Shown here in pieces: positions 16,171 to 24,319 of a stretch of 64,000 bases of DNA; position 1 is the stretch's first letter, and the number at the start of each line of letters is the position of its first letter. The translations under genes were made by a program, and so were the position numbers. Source of the DNA: Nonomuraea typhae (GTDB lineage Bacteria > Actinomycetota > Actinomycetes > Streptosporangiales > Streptosporangiaceae); assembly GCF_009760925.1 (NCBI RefSeq), contig NZ_VRLV01000017.1, positions 124,001-188,000 of the forward strand, written 5' to 3'. Under the pieces are notes generated by a model that worked only from the letters and a program-made list of their open reading frames with translations, was not told the DNA's origin and searched no databases.

Positions 16171-17192
16171 CCGTACAGCCGGGCCAGGACCGCGTCGGCC
16201 TCGGCCATGACGCGCTCGACCAGCTCGGCACAGGTGGGCAGGTCGTCGATGACGCCGACGACCTGCCCCGAGGCCATCACGCCGAGGTCGGCCCTGCCGT
16301 CCACCATGGCGGCCCGCAGCAGCATCGGCGTGTTGGCCGCCTGCAGCACCTGCGCCCAGGTGAGGTCGCGGCCGTGCCGCATGCGCCGGCCCTCGCGCAG
16401 CAACGCCGCCCAGGACAGGCCGGAGATCTTCTTGAAGCGGGCGCCGTTGCGGATCGCCCGGAGCAGGCGGGCGTGCCGGAGCGAGTCGACGAAGGGCGTG
16501 CGCAGCACCCGGTGCGGCACCCCGTCCACGTCGGTGGTCACCAGCGTCTCCGCGGCGTCCAGATAGACCCGCTTGACCGCGTCCGGCACGGGCGAGTCCT
16601 TGGTCAGCAGGAACCTCGTCCCCATCGCCACCCCGCACGCGCCGTACGCCAGGGCGGCCACCAGCCCGCGGCCGTCGAAGAAGCCGCCCGCGGCCACCAC
16701 CGGGATGTCCACCGCGTCCACCACCTGCGGCAGCAGCAGCGTGGTCGCCACCGGGCCGGTGTGACCGCCGCCCTCGCCGCCCTGCACGATCACCGCGTCC
16801 GCGCCCCAGGCCGCCACCTTCTCCGCGTGCCGGCGGGCGCCCACCGACGGGATCGTGACCACGCCCGCCTCCTTCAGCCGGGCGATCAGCTCCCGCTTCG
16901 GCGCCAGGGCGAACGAGGCCACCCGCACGCCCTCCCTGATCATCACCTCGGCCCGCTCGGCCGCGTCGTCGGCGTCCGAGCGGATGTTCACGCCGAACGG
17001 GGCGTCCGTCCGCTCCTTGACCTCCCTGATCGCCTCGGTCATCCGCCGCGGCGACATCGTGCTCGCCGCGATGATGCCCAGCCCGCCGGCCGCCGACGTG
17101 GCCGCGGCCAGCCGCGCGCCCGCCACGTACCCCATCCCGGTCTGCACGATCGGATGCCGGCACCCGACCAGCTCGGTCAGCGCCGTCCTCAC
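16167..17192 (-). CDS. ipdC: IpdC-like flavin-dependent reductase (nitronate monooxygenase family)
   Basis: A 341-residue FMN protein of the 2-nitropropane dioxygenase fold. PIVQTGMGYVAGARLAAATSAAG is the N-terminal FMN-binding strand and IVQGGEGGGHTGP the phosphate-binding loop. In mycobacteria Rv3553 (IpdC) of this family sits after ipdA-ipdB and reduces the 5-hydroxy-7a-methyl-1-oxo-hexahydroindene CoA intermediate of steroid ring C/D breakdown; the gene order here is the same. The GTG start overlaps the ipdB stop (GTGA). Confidence 0.88.
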   Translation of the reverse strand: MRTALTELVGCRHPIVQTGMGYVAGARLAAATSAAGGLGIIAASTMSPRRMTEAIREVKERTDAPFGVNIRSDADDAAERAEVMIREGVRVASFALAPKRELIARLKEAGVVTIPSVGARRHAEKVAAWGADAVIVQGGEGGGHTGPVATTLLLPQVVDAVDIPVVAAGGFFDGRGLVAALAYGACGVAMGTRFLLTKDSPVPDAVKRVYLDAAETLVTTDVDGVPHRVLRTPFVDSLRHARLLRAIRNGARFKKISGLSWAALLREGRRMRHGRDLTWAQVLQAANTPMLLRAAMVDGRADLGVMASGQVVGVIDDLPTCAELVERVMAEADAVLARLYG

Positions 17193-17905
17193 GCCAGCTC
17201 CCTCTCACGCAGCCCGTCCGGGTCCAGTACGGCCAGCACTCCGGCCTCCTCCTCGGTCGGCGCCCGCGTCACCGGCACCTTCTCCGGCACGTCCAGGGCG
17301 AACCCCGTGGCCGCCACGACCTCCGCCACGCTCACCCCCGGATGGGTGGAAACCAGCCGCATCGTCCCGCCCGGCCCACCGAAGTCCAGCACGGCCAGGT
17401 TCGTCACCACCCGCCGCAGGTCGAACGCGCCCCGATCCGTCCCCAGCCCGCTGACCACGTCCACCTTCTCCACGAACACTCGCGGCGTGTGCCGGGGAAT
17501 CCAGTAGCTCGTCGGGTCGCAGCGCGTGTTGCCCGGAGCGCCCCGCACCCCCAGCAGCTGCGCCTTCGGCCGCGCCCAGTCGCCGATGGCCGAGATGTTC
17601 GTGTTCCCGTGCCGGTCGATCTGGGAGGCGCCGAGCATCACGTGCCGCCGGCCGTTCAGCACCAGCCACAGGTGGTCGCGGAAGGGCAGCCACCCCTCCA
17701 CCACCTCCGGCGCCGCGCCCAGCGGCGGGACGTCCCCGGTCAGCAGGCAGACGCCGTCGTGGGTGACGAGCCCGGGCTCGAACGTCGACCTGGCCAGCCG
17801 CGCCGCCAGCACGGTGATCGCCCCGCCGATGCCCGCCGCCAGGATCTCCCCGTCCCCCCTGAACGCCTCAGCGCAGGCGACCACGCACACATCAGCTGTG
17901 CTCAT
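17189..17905 (-). CDS. ipdB: IpdB-like CoA-transferase-fold subunit (COCHEA-CoA hydrolase beta)
   Basis: A 238-residue class I CoA-transferase beta-type subunit: EILAAGIGGAITVLAARLAR at the N terminus, then HVMLGASQIDRHGNTNISAIGDW, typical of the IpdB branch. In Mycobacterium IpdA and IpdB form a heterotetramer that opens the last carbon ring (COCHEA-CoA hydrolase) in cholesterol degradation. The gene starts 14 bp inside the ipdA 3' end and overlaps ipdC by 4 bp, giving tight coupling. ATG at 17905 is chosen; a TTG immediately upstream is also in frame. Confidence 0.9.
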   Translation of the reverse strand: MSTADVCVVACAEAFRGDGEILAAGIGGAITVLAARLARSTFEPGLVTHDGVCLLTGDVPPLGAAPEVVEGWLPFRDHLWLVLNGRRHVMLGASQIDRHGNTNISAIGDWARPKAQLLGVRGAPGNTRCDPTSYWIPRHTPRVFVEKVDVVSGLGTDRGAFDLRRVVTNLAVLDFGGPGGTMRLVSTHPGVSVAEVVAATGFALDVPEKVPVTRAPTEEEAGVLAVLDPDGLRERELA

Positions 17906-18677
17906 CAAGGAACTCCCGCCATGGTTGCGTCGTGTAGCGCCGCTGCAGCGCCTCGTCCCGGCCGTAGTCGGGCTCGCAACTGGTGAACCACGCGCCGCCC
18001 GGCGCCTCCACCACCCCCGCCACCATCGACCGGCTGATCAGCAGCGACTGCACCGGCCCCTCCTTGAGCAGCTCGGCGGTCTCCACCACCCGCTCGCACG
18101 AGACGTAGGCGCGTTGGGCGGCCTTGGCGTAGAGGTCGTCGAAGTAGGGGTCGGGGCCGAGATACTGCGCGTTCCCCCGTGCGTCGGCCCGGTTGAGGTG
18201 CACCAGCGCCACGTCCATCTCCAGCGCGGGCACCGCGACGAGCTCCTCCTCCGTGTACGGCGAGCGGACCGTCTTCAGTTCCGGGTTGACCCGCATCACG
18301 TCCGACCCCAGACCCGCCCGCGTCGGCAGGAACGGCAGCCGGTGCGCCGCGGCCATCAGCCCGAACATGAACATGCCCTCGTCGTACTCGGTGAACGCGA
18401 TCGTCCCCTCCTGCCTGGCGCGCCGGAAGTGCGGCTCCAGCGGGATCGAGTCGAGCGTGACGAACGGGGCCACGACCCTGCGCACCTTCCCGGCGGCGCA
18501 CAGCAGGCCGACGTCGGCGCCGCCGTACGAGATGATCGTGAGGTCCTTCAGCGGCGAGCGGAGAATGCCGCCGATCAGCGCCATCGGCTTGCGGCGTGAG
18601 CCCCAGCCGCCGACGCCGATCGTCATTCCGCTCTCCAGTTCGGCGACGACCTGCTCGACTGTCATGACCTTGGTCAC
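17892..18677 (-). CDS. ipdA: IpdA-like CoA-transferase-fold subunit (COCHEA-CoA hydrolase alpha)
   Basis: A 261-residue class I CoA-transferase alpha-type subunit. TIGVGGWGSRRKPMALI is the N-terminal glycine loop, and the FTEYDEGMFMFG segment (about 95-106) carries the conserved Glu that corresponds to the catalytic residue of IpdA. With IpdB it should hydrolyse the ring of COCHEA-CoA. The GTG at 18677 overlaps the echA20 stop (GTGA), while an internal ATG at 18665 is less likely. Order echA20-ipdA-ipdB-ipdC matches Rv3550-Rv3553. Confidence 0.9.
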   Translation of the reverse strand: MTKVMTVEQVVAELESGMTIGVGGWGSRRKPMALIGGILRSPLKDLTIISYGGADVGLLCAAGKVRRVVAPFVTLDSIPLEPHFRRARQEGTIAFTEYDEGMFMFGLMAAAHRLPFLPTRAGLGSDVMRVNPELKTVRSPYTEEELVAVPALEMDVALVHLNRADARGNAQYLGPDPYFDDLYAKAAQRAYVSCERVVETAELLKEGPVQSLLISRSMVAGVVEAPGGAWFTSCEPDYGRDEALQRRYTTQPWREFLDEHS

Positions 18678-19405
18678 CGCAGGAACCTCTCCCTGTGCTC
18701 GTCGCCGGCGCCGAGGAGGTTCAGCTCGAAGGTGAAGCCCTGCTCGAAGCGGTAGCTGCGCTTGACGTCGACGGGGTCGATGCCGTTGAGCGACTCCTTG
18801 GCGCGGCGGATGACGTACGGGTCCTTCTCGGCGATGCGCCCGGCCACCTCCAGGGCCGTCTCGCGCAGCCTGTCCACCGGGACGACCTCCAGGACCGAGC
18901 CGAACGCGTGGAGCTCGTGGGCGGTGACGTTCTTGCAGGTGTAGACCATGGCGCGCATGAGGTGCTGCGGCACCAGCCGGGCCAGGTGGGTGGCGGCGCC
19001 GAGCGCGCCGCGGTCCACCTCGGGCAGGCCGAAGTAGGCGTTCTCGGCGGCCACCACGATGTCGGCGCTGCCGGCCAGTCCCACGCCGCCGCCGAGGCAG
19101 AAGCCGTGCACGGCGGCCACGACCGGCACCTCGCAGTCGTAGACGGCGGCGAAAGCGGCATAACAGCCCCGGTTGGCGCCGACGAGCGCGGTGTGGCCGT
19201 CGGTGCGCTGCATCTCCTTGATGTCCACGCCCGCGTTGAACCCGCGCCCCTCCGCCCTGAGCACGATCGCCCGGGTCGCCGGGTCTCCGCCGGTGCGGAG
19301 GAGGGCGTCTGCCAGGTCGTGCCAGTCCTGGACGGCCAGCGCGTTGACCGGCGGCACGTCCACCACCACCTCGGCGACCGGCCCGCCGCGCACCGTGATC
19401 CCCAT
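18674..19405 (-). CDS. echA20: Enoyl-CoA hydratase-family ring hydrolase, EchA20-like
   Basis: A 243-residue crotonase-fold protein. The oxyanion-hole segments GRGFNAGVDIKEM and VHGFCLGGGVGLAGSADIVVA are intact, and GLPEVDRGALGAATHL follows. EchA20 of mycobacteria opens ring D of the HIP-derived CoA ester by hydrolysis. It heads the four-gene unit echA20-ipdA-ipdB-ipdC, each coupled by overlapping stop and start codons. The ATG at 19405 follows GGGAG; operator C lies 18 bp upstream. Confidence 0.88.
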   Translation of the reverse strand: MGITVRGGPVAEVVVDVPPVNALAVQDWHDLADALLRTGGDPATRAIVLRAEGRGFNAGVDIKEMQRTDGHTALVGANRGCYAAFAAVYDCEVPVVAAVHGFCLGGGVGLAGSADIVVAAENAYFGLPEVDRGALGAATHLARLVPQHLMRAMVYTCKNVTAHELHAFGSVLEVVPVDRLRETALEVAGRIAEKDPYVIRRAKESLNGIDPVDVKRSYRFEQGFTFELNLLGAGDEHRERFLR

Positions 19406-19422
19406 AGCGCTCCCATGGTCGC

Positions 19423-19436
19423 ACCTAACGCTTGCT
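19423..19436. promoter_or_regulatory. KstR2-like operator C (echA20/SDR divergent promoter)
   Basis: ACCTAACGCTTGCT, a palindrome with one damaged arm compared with AnCAAGnnCTTGnT; the longer form ACCAAGCAAGCGTTAGGT can be read on the minus strand at 19423-19440. It serves both echA20 (minus) and the SDR gene (plus). On the plus strand TACGGT (19440-19445) is a -10-like hexamer exactly seven bases before the GTG at 19453. Confidence 0.65.
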
Positions 19437-19452
19437 TGGTACGGTAGCATCC

Positions 19453-20217
19453 GTGACCGCGACTTACGACCACACCGGCCGCCACGTGCTGATCACCGGC
19501 GGCACCAAGGGAATCGGCGCGGGCCTCGCCGCCGCCTTCGCCGCCGCCGGCGCCACCGTGACCGTCTGCGCCCGCACCCCACCCCCGACCTCCGGTACGG
19601 CCGGCGCCCAGCCCTTGCCCGGTCAGGTGGGTTTCGTCCGCGGTGACGTGCGCGACGCCGAGGACGTCGAGCGGCTGGTCTCCGGCCTTCCCCGGCTGGA
19701 CGTGCTGATCAACAACGCGGGCGGCGCGCCGTACGCCCCCTTGGCCGGGACCTCGCCCCGTCTCCACACCAAAATCGTCGAACTCAACCTCATCGCCCCC
19801 ATGCTGCTGTCCCAGCGCGCCTACCCGCTGCTGGCCGCCTCCCGAGGCGCGGTGATCATGATCGGCAGCTCCAGCGGCACCCGTCCTTCACCCGGCACCG
19901 CGGCGTACGGGGCGGCCAAGGCGGGGCTGCACCACCTGGCCGCGTGCCTGGCCGCCGAGTGGGCGCCCGAGGTGCGGGTCAACACCGTGGTGGTCGGGCT
20001 GGCCGCCACCGAGAACGCGGCCGAGCACTACGGCGGGGCGGTTGACCGGGTGAGCGCGACCATCCCGGCCGGCCGGATGGCCAGGCCCGAGGACGTGGCC
20101 GAGGCGTGCCTGTGGCTGGCGGCGCCCGGTTATGTCACCGGCGCCCAGATCCAGGTGCACGGAGGCGGCGAGACCCCTGCCTGGACCTGGCTCACTTCTG
20201 CTGAAATATCGCGATAA
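19453..20217 (+). CDS. SDR oxidoreductase (Rv3549c-like) in the ring-degradation cluster
   Basis: A 254-residue short-chain dehydrogenase: HVLITGGTKGIGAG is the NAD(P)-binding GxxxGxG loop, LINNAGG the NNAG motif, and YGAAKAG the catalytic YxxxK. It is divergent from echA20 as Rv3549c is from Rv3550. The GTG at 19453 has no ribosome-binding site but stands seven bases after a -10-like TACGGT, so the mRNA is probably leaderless. Substrate presumably a hydroxyacyl-CoA or ring ketone of the HIP pathway; not proven. Confidence 0.82.
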   Translation: MTATYDHTGRHVLITGGTKGIGAGLAAAFAAAGATVTVCARTPPPTSGTAGAQPLPGQVGFVRGDVRDAEDVERLVSGLPRLDVLINNAGGAPYAPLAGTSPRLHTKIVELNLIAPMLLSQRAYPLLAASRGAVIMIGSSSGTRPSPGTAAYGAAKAGLHHLAACLAAEWAPEVRVNTVVVGLAATENAAEHYGGAVDRVSATIPAGRMARPEDVAEACLWLAAPGYVTGAQIQVHGGGETPAWTWLTSAEISR

Positions 20218-20237
20218 ACCGATCAATGGAGGGCCGT

Positions 20238-21143
20238 GTGGGGATTTGTGAGGGTCGTGTGGTGGTCGTGACCGGCGCCGGTCGTGGCATCGGGCGGGAA
20301 CACGCGCTGGAGTTCGCCCGCCAGGGCGCCCGGGTCGTCGTCAACGACCTCGGCACCGCCCGCGACGGCGCCGGCCGTTCGCCCGGTCCCGCGCACGAGG
20401 TCGTGGACCGCATCCACGCCGAGGGCGGCCAGGCCGTGGCCAACGCCGACGACGTCGCCACCTGGGACGGCGCCGCCCGCCTGGTCAAGTCCGCCGTCGC
20501 CGCCTACGGCCGCCTCGACGTCCTGGTCAACAACGCCGGCATTCTGCGCGACCGCATGCTGGTCTCCATGACCGAGGAGGACTGGGACGACGTCGTCCGC
20601 GTCCACCTGAAAGGCCACTTCCTCCCGTTACGCCACGCCGCCGCCCACTGGCGCGAACGCCACAAGTCCGGCGACCCGGTGGACGCCCGGGTGATCAACA
20701 CCTCGTCCGGCGCCGGCCTGATGGGCGGCCTCGGCCAAGCCAACTACGCCGCCGCCAAGGCCGCCATCACCGCCCTCACCCAGGTGGCCGCCGCCGAACT
20801 GGCCCGCTACGGCGTCACCGTCAACGCCATCGCCCCCGCCGCGCGCACCCGCATGACCGAGGAGGTCTTCGCCACCACGATGGCCAGGCCGGAATCCGGC
20901 TTCGACCCCATGGACCCGGCCAACGTCGCCCCGCTGGTCGTCTGGCTGGGCTCCGCGGAGTCGGCCGCCGTCACCGGCCGCGTCTTCGAGGTGGAGGGCG
21001 GCGCCATCTCGGTCGCCACCGGCTGGAGGCACGGCCCCCGCATCACCGCCCCCGCCCGATGGAACCCCGCCGACCTCGGCCCCGCCCTGACCACCCTCCT
21101 GGCCGGCGCCCCGCCCGAGGAACCCGTCTACGGCGCCCGCTAG
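20238..21143 (+). CDS. SDR oxidoreductase (Rv3548c-like), long form
   Basis: A 301-residue short-chain dehydrogenase: VVVVTGAGRGIGREHAL, LVNNAGILRDRML, and YAAAKAA are the cofactor, NNAG and YxxxK motifs. VVNDLG and the roughly 40-residue C-terminal extension are typical of the Rv3548c / multifunctional-enzyme-type SDRs. The GTG at 20238 is preferred because VGICEGRVVVVTG lines up with the mycobacterial MGVVEGRVVIVTG start and GGAGGG precedes it; an ATG at 20226 is the alternative. It lies 20 bp after the previous SDR and is probably in the same KstR2-controlled transcript. Confidence 0.82.
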   Translation: MGICEGRVVVVTGAGRGIGREHALEFARQGARVVVNDLGTARDGAGRSPGPAHEVVDRIHAEGGQAVANADDVATWDGAARLVKSAVAAYGRLDVLVNNAGILRDRMLVSMTEEDWDDVVRVHLKGHFLPLRHAAAHWRERHKSGDPVDARVINTSSGAGLMGGLGQANYAAAKAAITALTQVAAAELARYGVTVNAIAPAARTRMTEEVFATTMARPESGFDPMDPANVAPLVVWLGSAESAAVTGRVFEVEGGAISVATGWRHGPRITAPARWNPADLGPALTTLLAGAPPEEPVYGAR

Positions 21144-21815
21144 TCAGCGGACCCGGGACCGCGCGGTCGGCTGGAGCACGTACTGCTCCGGCGGGCCGGT
21201 CAGCAGCTCGTCCACCCCCTCGAGCACGGGCTTGCCCGCCCCCGCGGTGAACCAGGCGAAGACCTTCACCCCTTCGCGCACGGGCAGCGGCGTGTAGGTG
21301 TTCGTCGCGGGCTCGGTCTCGAAGCAGGCCACCGCGCCGGGCGCCAACTCGGCGAAGCGTTCGGTGAAGCCGTCCGTGACATGGAAGACCGTCAGCACAT
21401 AGGCCCCCATCTCGTACGGCCCGGCCGTATCCCCGGCAGGCGGTCCGGCCGTGTCCCCGGCAGGCGGTCCGGCCTCGACCGGCGCCCGCGGCGCCGGCGC
21501 CCCGCCGAACGGCTCGCCCAGCACGGACCGCAGCAGCAACACGTCGTCCGTGTCGACCATGGTGGCCCGGGCCGCGTCCCGGTGGGCCTTCCAGGCGGGC
21601 CCGGTGTAGAAGGCGGTCAGCGACCGCCGGCGCGCGTCCATGTCGGGGAAGGCGCGGATCCAGACGAAGGCGTCGGGCGCGGCGGGTTCCCGGAACTGGG
21701 CGACCAGCTCGATCCCGACCTCTTCCTGCGTCTCCACGAACTCCCGCTCGAACAGGTCGATGAGCGTGTCACGGGTGCCCGGCCGGAGTGTGTACCGGCG
21801 CAGCTCGTAGATCAT
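21144..21815 (-). CDS. NIPSNAP-family protein with short repeat
   Basis: A 223-residue protein with two NIPSNAP-type ferredoxin-like modules: MIYELRRYTLRPGTRDTLID and PYEMGAYVLTVFHVTDGFTERFAE. They are joined by a linker containing two tandem copies of GPPAGDTA, encoded by a 24-bp repeat at about 21415-21470. NIPSNAP proteins are small dimeric proteins of unclear enzymatic role, sometimes found with monooxygenases. It converges with the SDR gene with no spare bases. Function not known here. Confidence 0.78.
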   Translation of the reverse strand: MIYELRRYTLRPGTRDTLIDLFEREFVETQEEVGIELVAQFREPAAPDAFVWIRAFPDMDARRRSLTAFYTGPAWKAHRDAARATMVDTDDVLLLRSVLGEPFGGAPAPRAPVEAGPPAGDTAGPPAGDTAGPYEMGAYVLTVFHVTDGFTERFAELAPGAVACFETEPATNTYTPLPVREGVKVFAWFTAGAGKPVLEGVDELLTGPPEQYVLQPTARSRVR

Positions 21816-21929
21816 GCGGGGACGCTAGGCCGCGCTCGCTGACATCCTCTGTCAGCAAGATGCCAGAATAATCTTCTGATTACTAACTGCTACCCAAACA
21901 ACACTCTCGGTTATACGATCACAGTGACT

Positions 21930-21947
21930 TTGACCCCTCGGGGTCAA
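21930..21947. promoter_or_regulatory. Perfect inverted repeat upstream of the small secreted proteins
   Basis: TTGACCCCTCGGGGTCAA: two 8-bp arms round TC. It follows a -10-like TATACGAT (21912-21919) in an AT-rich intergenic region, so it could be an operator at the transcription start or a 5' RNA hairpin. Regulator unknown. Confidence 0.5.
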
Positions 21948-22017
21948 GGAAAGTCAACGGGATGGTCGTGTGCGCGGGCCCAGCGCACGACTGCCAGAAG
22001 GCGACGAAGGAGTAGAA

Positions 22018-22275
22018 GTGATCAAGAAGCTGTGCGCCACCGGTGCCATCGTGGCGGCGGTGGCGGGCGCCACGCTCGTGGCCGCCCCCGCACATGCCGA
22101 CAGCCGGAACACCAACGGGAGCAGCAACTCCGGCTCCTCTCAGTCCGGCAACAACTTCAACGAGATCGGGCTCGCCAACGTGGGAGACGGCGGCTCGACC
22201 AACGTCAACAACCTTGGCGGCAACGCAGTGACCAGCACCAACGGCGGCATCACCGTCGTCTACATCTTCGAGTAA
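22018..22275 (+). CDS. Small secreted Asn/Gly/Ser-rich protein (paralogue 1)
   Basis: 85 residues from a GTG preceded by GAAGGAG. A signal peptide (VIKKLCATGAIVAAVAGATLVAAPAHA, cleaved after AHA) is followed by about 58 mature residues dominated by Asn, Gly and Ser: SSQSGNNFNEIGLANV, STNVNNLGGNAVT. No Cys is left in the mature part. The composition and the NxxNN spacing recall self-assembling surface proteins (curlin- or rodlin-like), but it is not a chaplin and no known family is recognised. A paralogue follows 93 bp downstream. Function unknown. Confidence 0.8.
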   Translation: MIKKLCATGAIVAAVAGATLVAAPAHADSRNTNGSSNSGSSQSGNNFNEIGLANVGDGGSTNVNNLGGNAVTSTNGGITVVYIFE

Positions 22276-22368
22276 ACGATTACCGTCAAACCTTCCCCCC
22301 ATCCGCCTGACCGCACCGCGGGCGGCGGATCCCCAGTCAGAGACATCCTCTTCGGAAGGAACCCAGGC

Positions 22369-22626
22369 ATGTTCAAGAAGCTCTGCGTGACCGGTATCGT
22401 CGTCGCCGCCGCTGGCACCACCCTCTTCGTCGCCCCGGCCCACGCCGACTCCGAGAACACCAACTCGAGCTGGAACGCCAACTCCAGCCAGTCCGGCAAC
22501 AACGTGAACAACGTCTTCGCCGGCAACGTCGGCGGCGGCGGGGCCACGAACGTCAACAACATCCTCGGCAATGCCGTGACCGCGACCAACGGCAGCAGCG
22601 CGGGCGTCGCCGCCGACCTCGACTAG
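22369..22626 (+). CDS. Small secreted Asn/Gly/Ser-rich protein (paralogue 2)
   Basis: 85 residues, the same length and plan as the preceding gene: signal peptide MFKKLCVTGIVVAAAGTTLFVAPAHA, then SSQSGNNVNNVFAGNV, ATNVNNILGNAVTATNG. The shared cores SSQSGNN, TNVNN and GNAVT show a tandem duplication. The ATG is preceded by GGAAGGAA. Mature peptide is Cys-free and low in charge. Probably secreted or wall-associated; an aggregating or coat function is a guess from composition. A strong terminator follows. Confidence 0.8.
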   Translation: MFKKLCVTGIVVAAAGTTLFVAPAHADSENTNSSWNANSSQSGNNVNNVFAGNVGGGGATNVNNILGNAVTATNGSSAGVAADLD

Positions 22627-22641
22627 TTCGATCGTGAGCGG

Positions 22642-22671
22642 GCGAGCCGGGTCGCGAATGACCCGGCTCGC
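22642..22671 (+). terminator. Strong hairpin terminator after the small secreted proteins
   Basis: Perfect 12-bp stem GCGAGCCGGGTC / GACCCGGCTCGC with a GCGAAT loop, 16 bp after the stop codon; only a weak T run follows, as is common in actinobacteria. Confidence 0.8.
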
Positions 22672-22690
22672 GCCGTATTAGCATTCCTGG

Positions 22691-23506
22691 ATGATTACGT
22701 GTGCTTATGTGACGTTTGCCGACCCGGACGGCCACGACGACGAGCGTGACCCGGCCCTCGCCGCCTGGCGGGAGCAGGGCATCGAGGGCCGCGCCGTACG
22801 CTGGGACGACCCCGGCGCCGACTGGAGCGCCTTCGACGCCGTGGTGGTGCGCTCGGCCTGGGACTACATCGACCGCCGGGCCGAGTTCCTCGACTGGGCC
22901 TGGCGGGTCGAGTCGGTGACCAGGCTGCTCAACCCCGCCGGCATCCTGGCGCAGAACACCGACAAGACCTATCTCCGCGAGCTGGGTGTCCCCATCGTCC
23001 CCACGCACTGGTCGTCGCAGGACCTGCCCGACTGGGAGGAGTACGTCGTCAAGCCCGCCATCTCCGCGGGCGCCCGTGACACGATCAGGACCGCAGAAGC
23101 TGGCGCCGCCCAGGCGCACGCCGCAGCCCTCGAGGCCGCGGGCCGTACACCCATGGTCCAGCCCTACCTCGACATGGTCGAGAGCGAGGGCGAGACCTCG
23201 CTGCTGTACTTCAACCGCCGCCTCAGCCACACCGTCCGCCGCAACCCCATGCTCGCCTCGGGCGTGACCCTGGCCGACAACGCCCGTGGCGAGCTGCGCG
23301 ACCCGGCCCCGGACCAGGTCGAACTGGCCGAGAAGGTGCTTGCCGCCATCCCCCAGGCTCTTCTCTACGCCCGCGTCGACCTGGTCCGGCTCCCCGACGG
23401 CCGGCCCGCGGTGATGGAGCTCGAACTCACCGAGCCCTACCTCTACCTGCGCTACGAGCCCGGGGCCGCGGCCAATCTCGCCGGCGCGCTGCGCGAACTG
23501 CTCTGA
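22691..23506 (+). CDS. ATP-grasp-fold protein
   Basis: A 271-residue protein of the ATP-grasp ligase superfamily (RimK/glutathione-synthetase-like). WDYIDRRAEFLDWAWRVE, then LLNPAGILAQNTDKTYLRELGVPIVPTHW is the pre-grasp region, EEYVVKPAISAGARDT holds the ATP-binding Lys, MVQPYL and MELELTEPYLYLRY carry the acidic metal ligands. Such proteins join a carboxylate to an amine or thiol using ATP. It stands alone between terminator and a convergent SDR gene, with no substrate clue. No ribosome-binding site is visible before the ATG. Confidence 0.8.
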   Translation: MITCAYVTFADPDGHDDERDPALAAWREQGIEGRAVRWDDPGADWSAFDAVVVRSAWDYIDRRAEFLDWAWRVESVTRLLNPAGILAQNTDKTYLRELGVPIVPTHWSSQDLPDWEEYVVKPAISAGARDTIRTAEAGAAQAHAAALEAAGRTPMVQPYLDMVESEGETSLLYFNRRLSHTVRRNPMLASGVTLADNARGELRDPAPDQVELAEKVLAAIPQALLYARVDLVRLPDGRPAVMELELTEPYLYLRYEPGAAANLAGALRELL

Positions 23507-23533
23507 CCACGCGTGCTCACCCGGTGAACACGG

Positions 23534-24280
23534 TCACGACGTGAGGCCGCCGTCGACCGGGATGACCGTTCCGGTCAGGTAGGCGCCGGCGCGGGAGGCC
23601 AGGAAGATGGCGGTGCCGGCCATGTCGTCCGGGTGGCCGACGCGGCCCAGCGGGATCTCGGCGGCGATGGCGGCGCGGGTGGCCGGGTCGTCCAGGGCGA
23701 AGGCCATCATCTTGGAGTCGAACGGGCCCGGGGCGATGGCGTTGACCGTGATGTGGGCGGGCGCGAGCTGCCGGGCCAGGTGGCGGGTGAGCATGTGGAC
23801 GCCGGCCTTCGTCGCGGAGTAGGCGTAGGTCTCCATCGGGGGGACGCGGATGCCGTCGATGGAGCCGATGGTGATGACGCGGGCGGGGGAGTCCGGGGAG
23901 GCGGCGGCGCGCAGCTGCGGCAGGAAGCGCTGGGTGAGGTAGAAGACGCCTTTGACGTTGATGTTCCAGAGCTTGTCGAACGCCTCCGGCGGGAACTCCT
24001 CCAGCGGCGCGCCCCAGGTGGCGCCGGCGTTGTTGACCAGCACGTCCAGCGGCCCGTCCACGGCGGCGACCAGGCCGGCGACGCCCTCGGGGGTGGACAG
24101 GTCGGCGGGCACGCCGGTGCAACCCAGCTCGGCGGCGGTTTTCTCCACTTCGTGGGTCTTGCGGGCGGAGATGTATACCTCCGCCCCGGCCGCCACGAAA
24201 CCGGTCGCGATCATCCGGCCGATCCCTCGTGAGCCGCCCGTGACGACGACCTTCTTGCCTTCCACCGAGAACAGAGTCAT
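23534..24280 (-). CDS. SDR-family 3-oxoacyl-reductase-like enzyme
   Basis: A 248-residue short-chain dehydrogenase: KVVVTGGSRGIGRMIA, LVNNAGATWG, and YAYSATKAG are the cofactor, NNAG and YxxxK motifs; the closest relatives by eye are RhlG-like 3-oxoacyl reductases. The ATG at 24280 is chosen over an upstream ATG that would lie inside the palindromic promoter. A perfect 14-bp palindrome 19 bp upstream suggests TetR-type control. It may belong to fatty-acid or steroid catabolism, but has no KstR2 site. Confidence 0.82.
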   Translation of the reverse strand: MTLFSVEGKKVVVTGGSRGIGRMIATGFVAAGAEVYISARKTHEVEKTAAELGCTGVPADLSTPEGVAGLVAAVDGPLDVLVNNAGATWGAPLEEFPPEAFDKLWNINVKGVFYLTQRFLPQLRAAASPDSPARVITIGSIDGIRVPPMETYAYSATKAGVHMLTRHLARQLAPAHITVNAIAPGPFDSKMMAFALDDPATRAAIAAEIPLGRVGHPDDMAGTAIFLASRAGAYLTGTVIPVDGGLTS

Positions 24281-24298
24281 GTTCGGGAAGCATGCCAT

Positions 24299-24312
24299 AC
24301 CGACCGGTCGGT
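24299..24312. promoter_or_regulatory. TetR-type palindromic operator upstream of the SDR gene
   Basis: ACCGACCGGTCGGT is a perfect palindrome in the 39-bp gap between the SDR gene and the end of the ATP-grasp gene. Palindromes of this kind are typical TetR-family operators in actinobacteria. The cognate regulator is not in the window. Confidence 0.6.
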
Positions 24313-24319
24313 CGCCACG

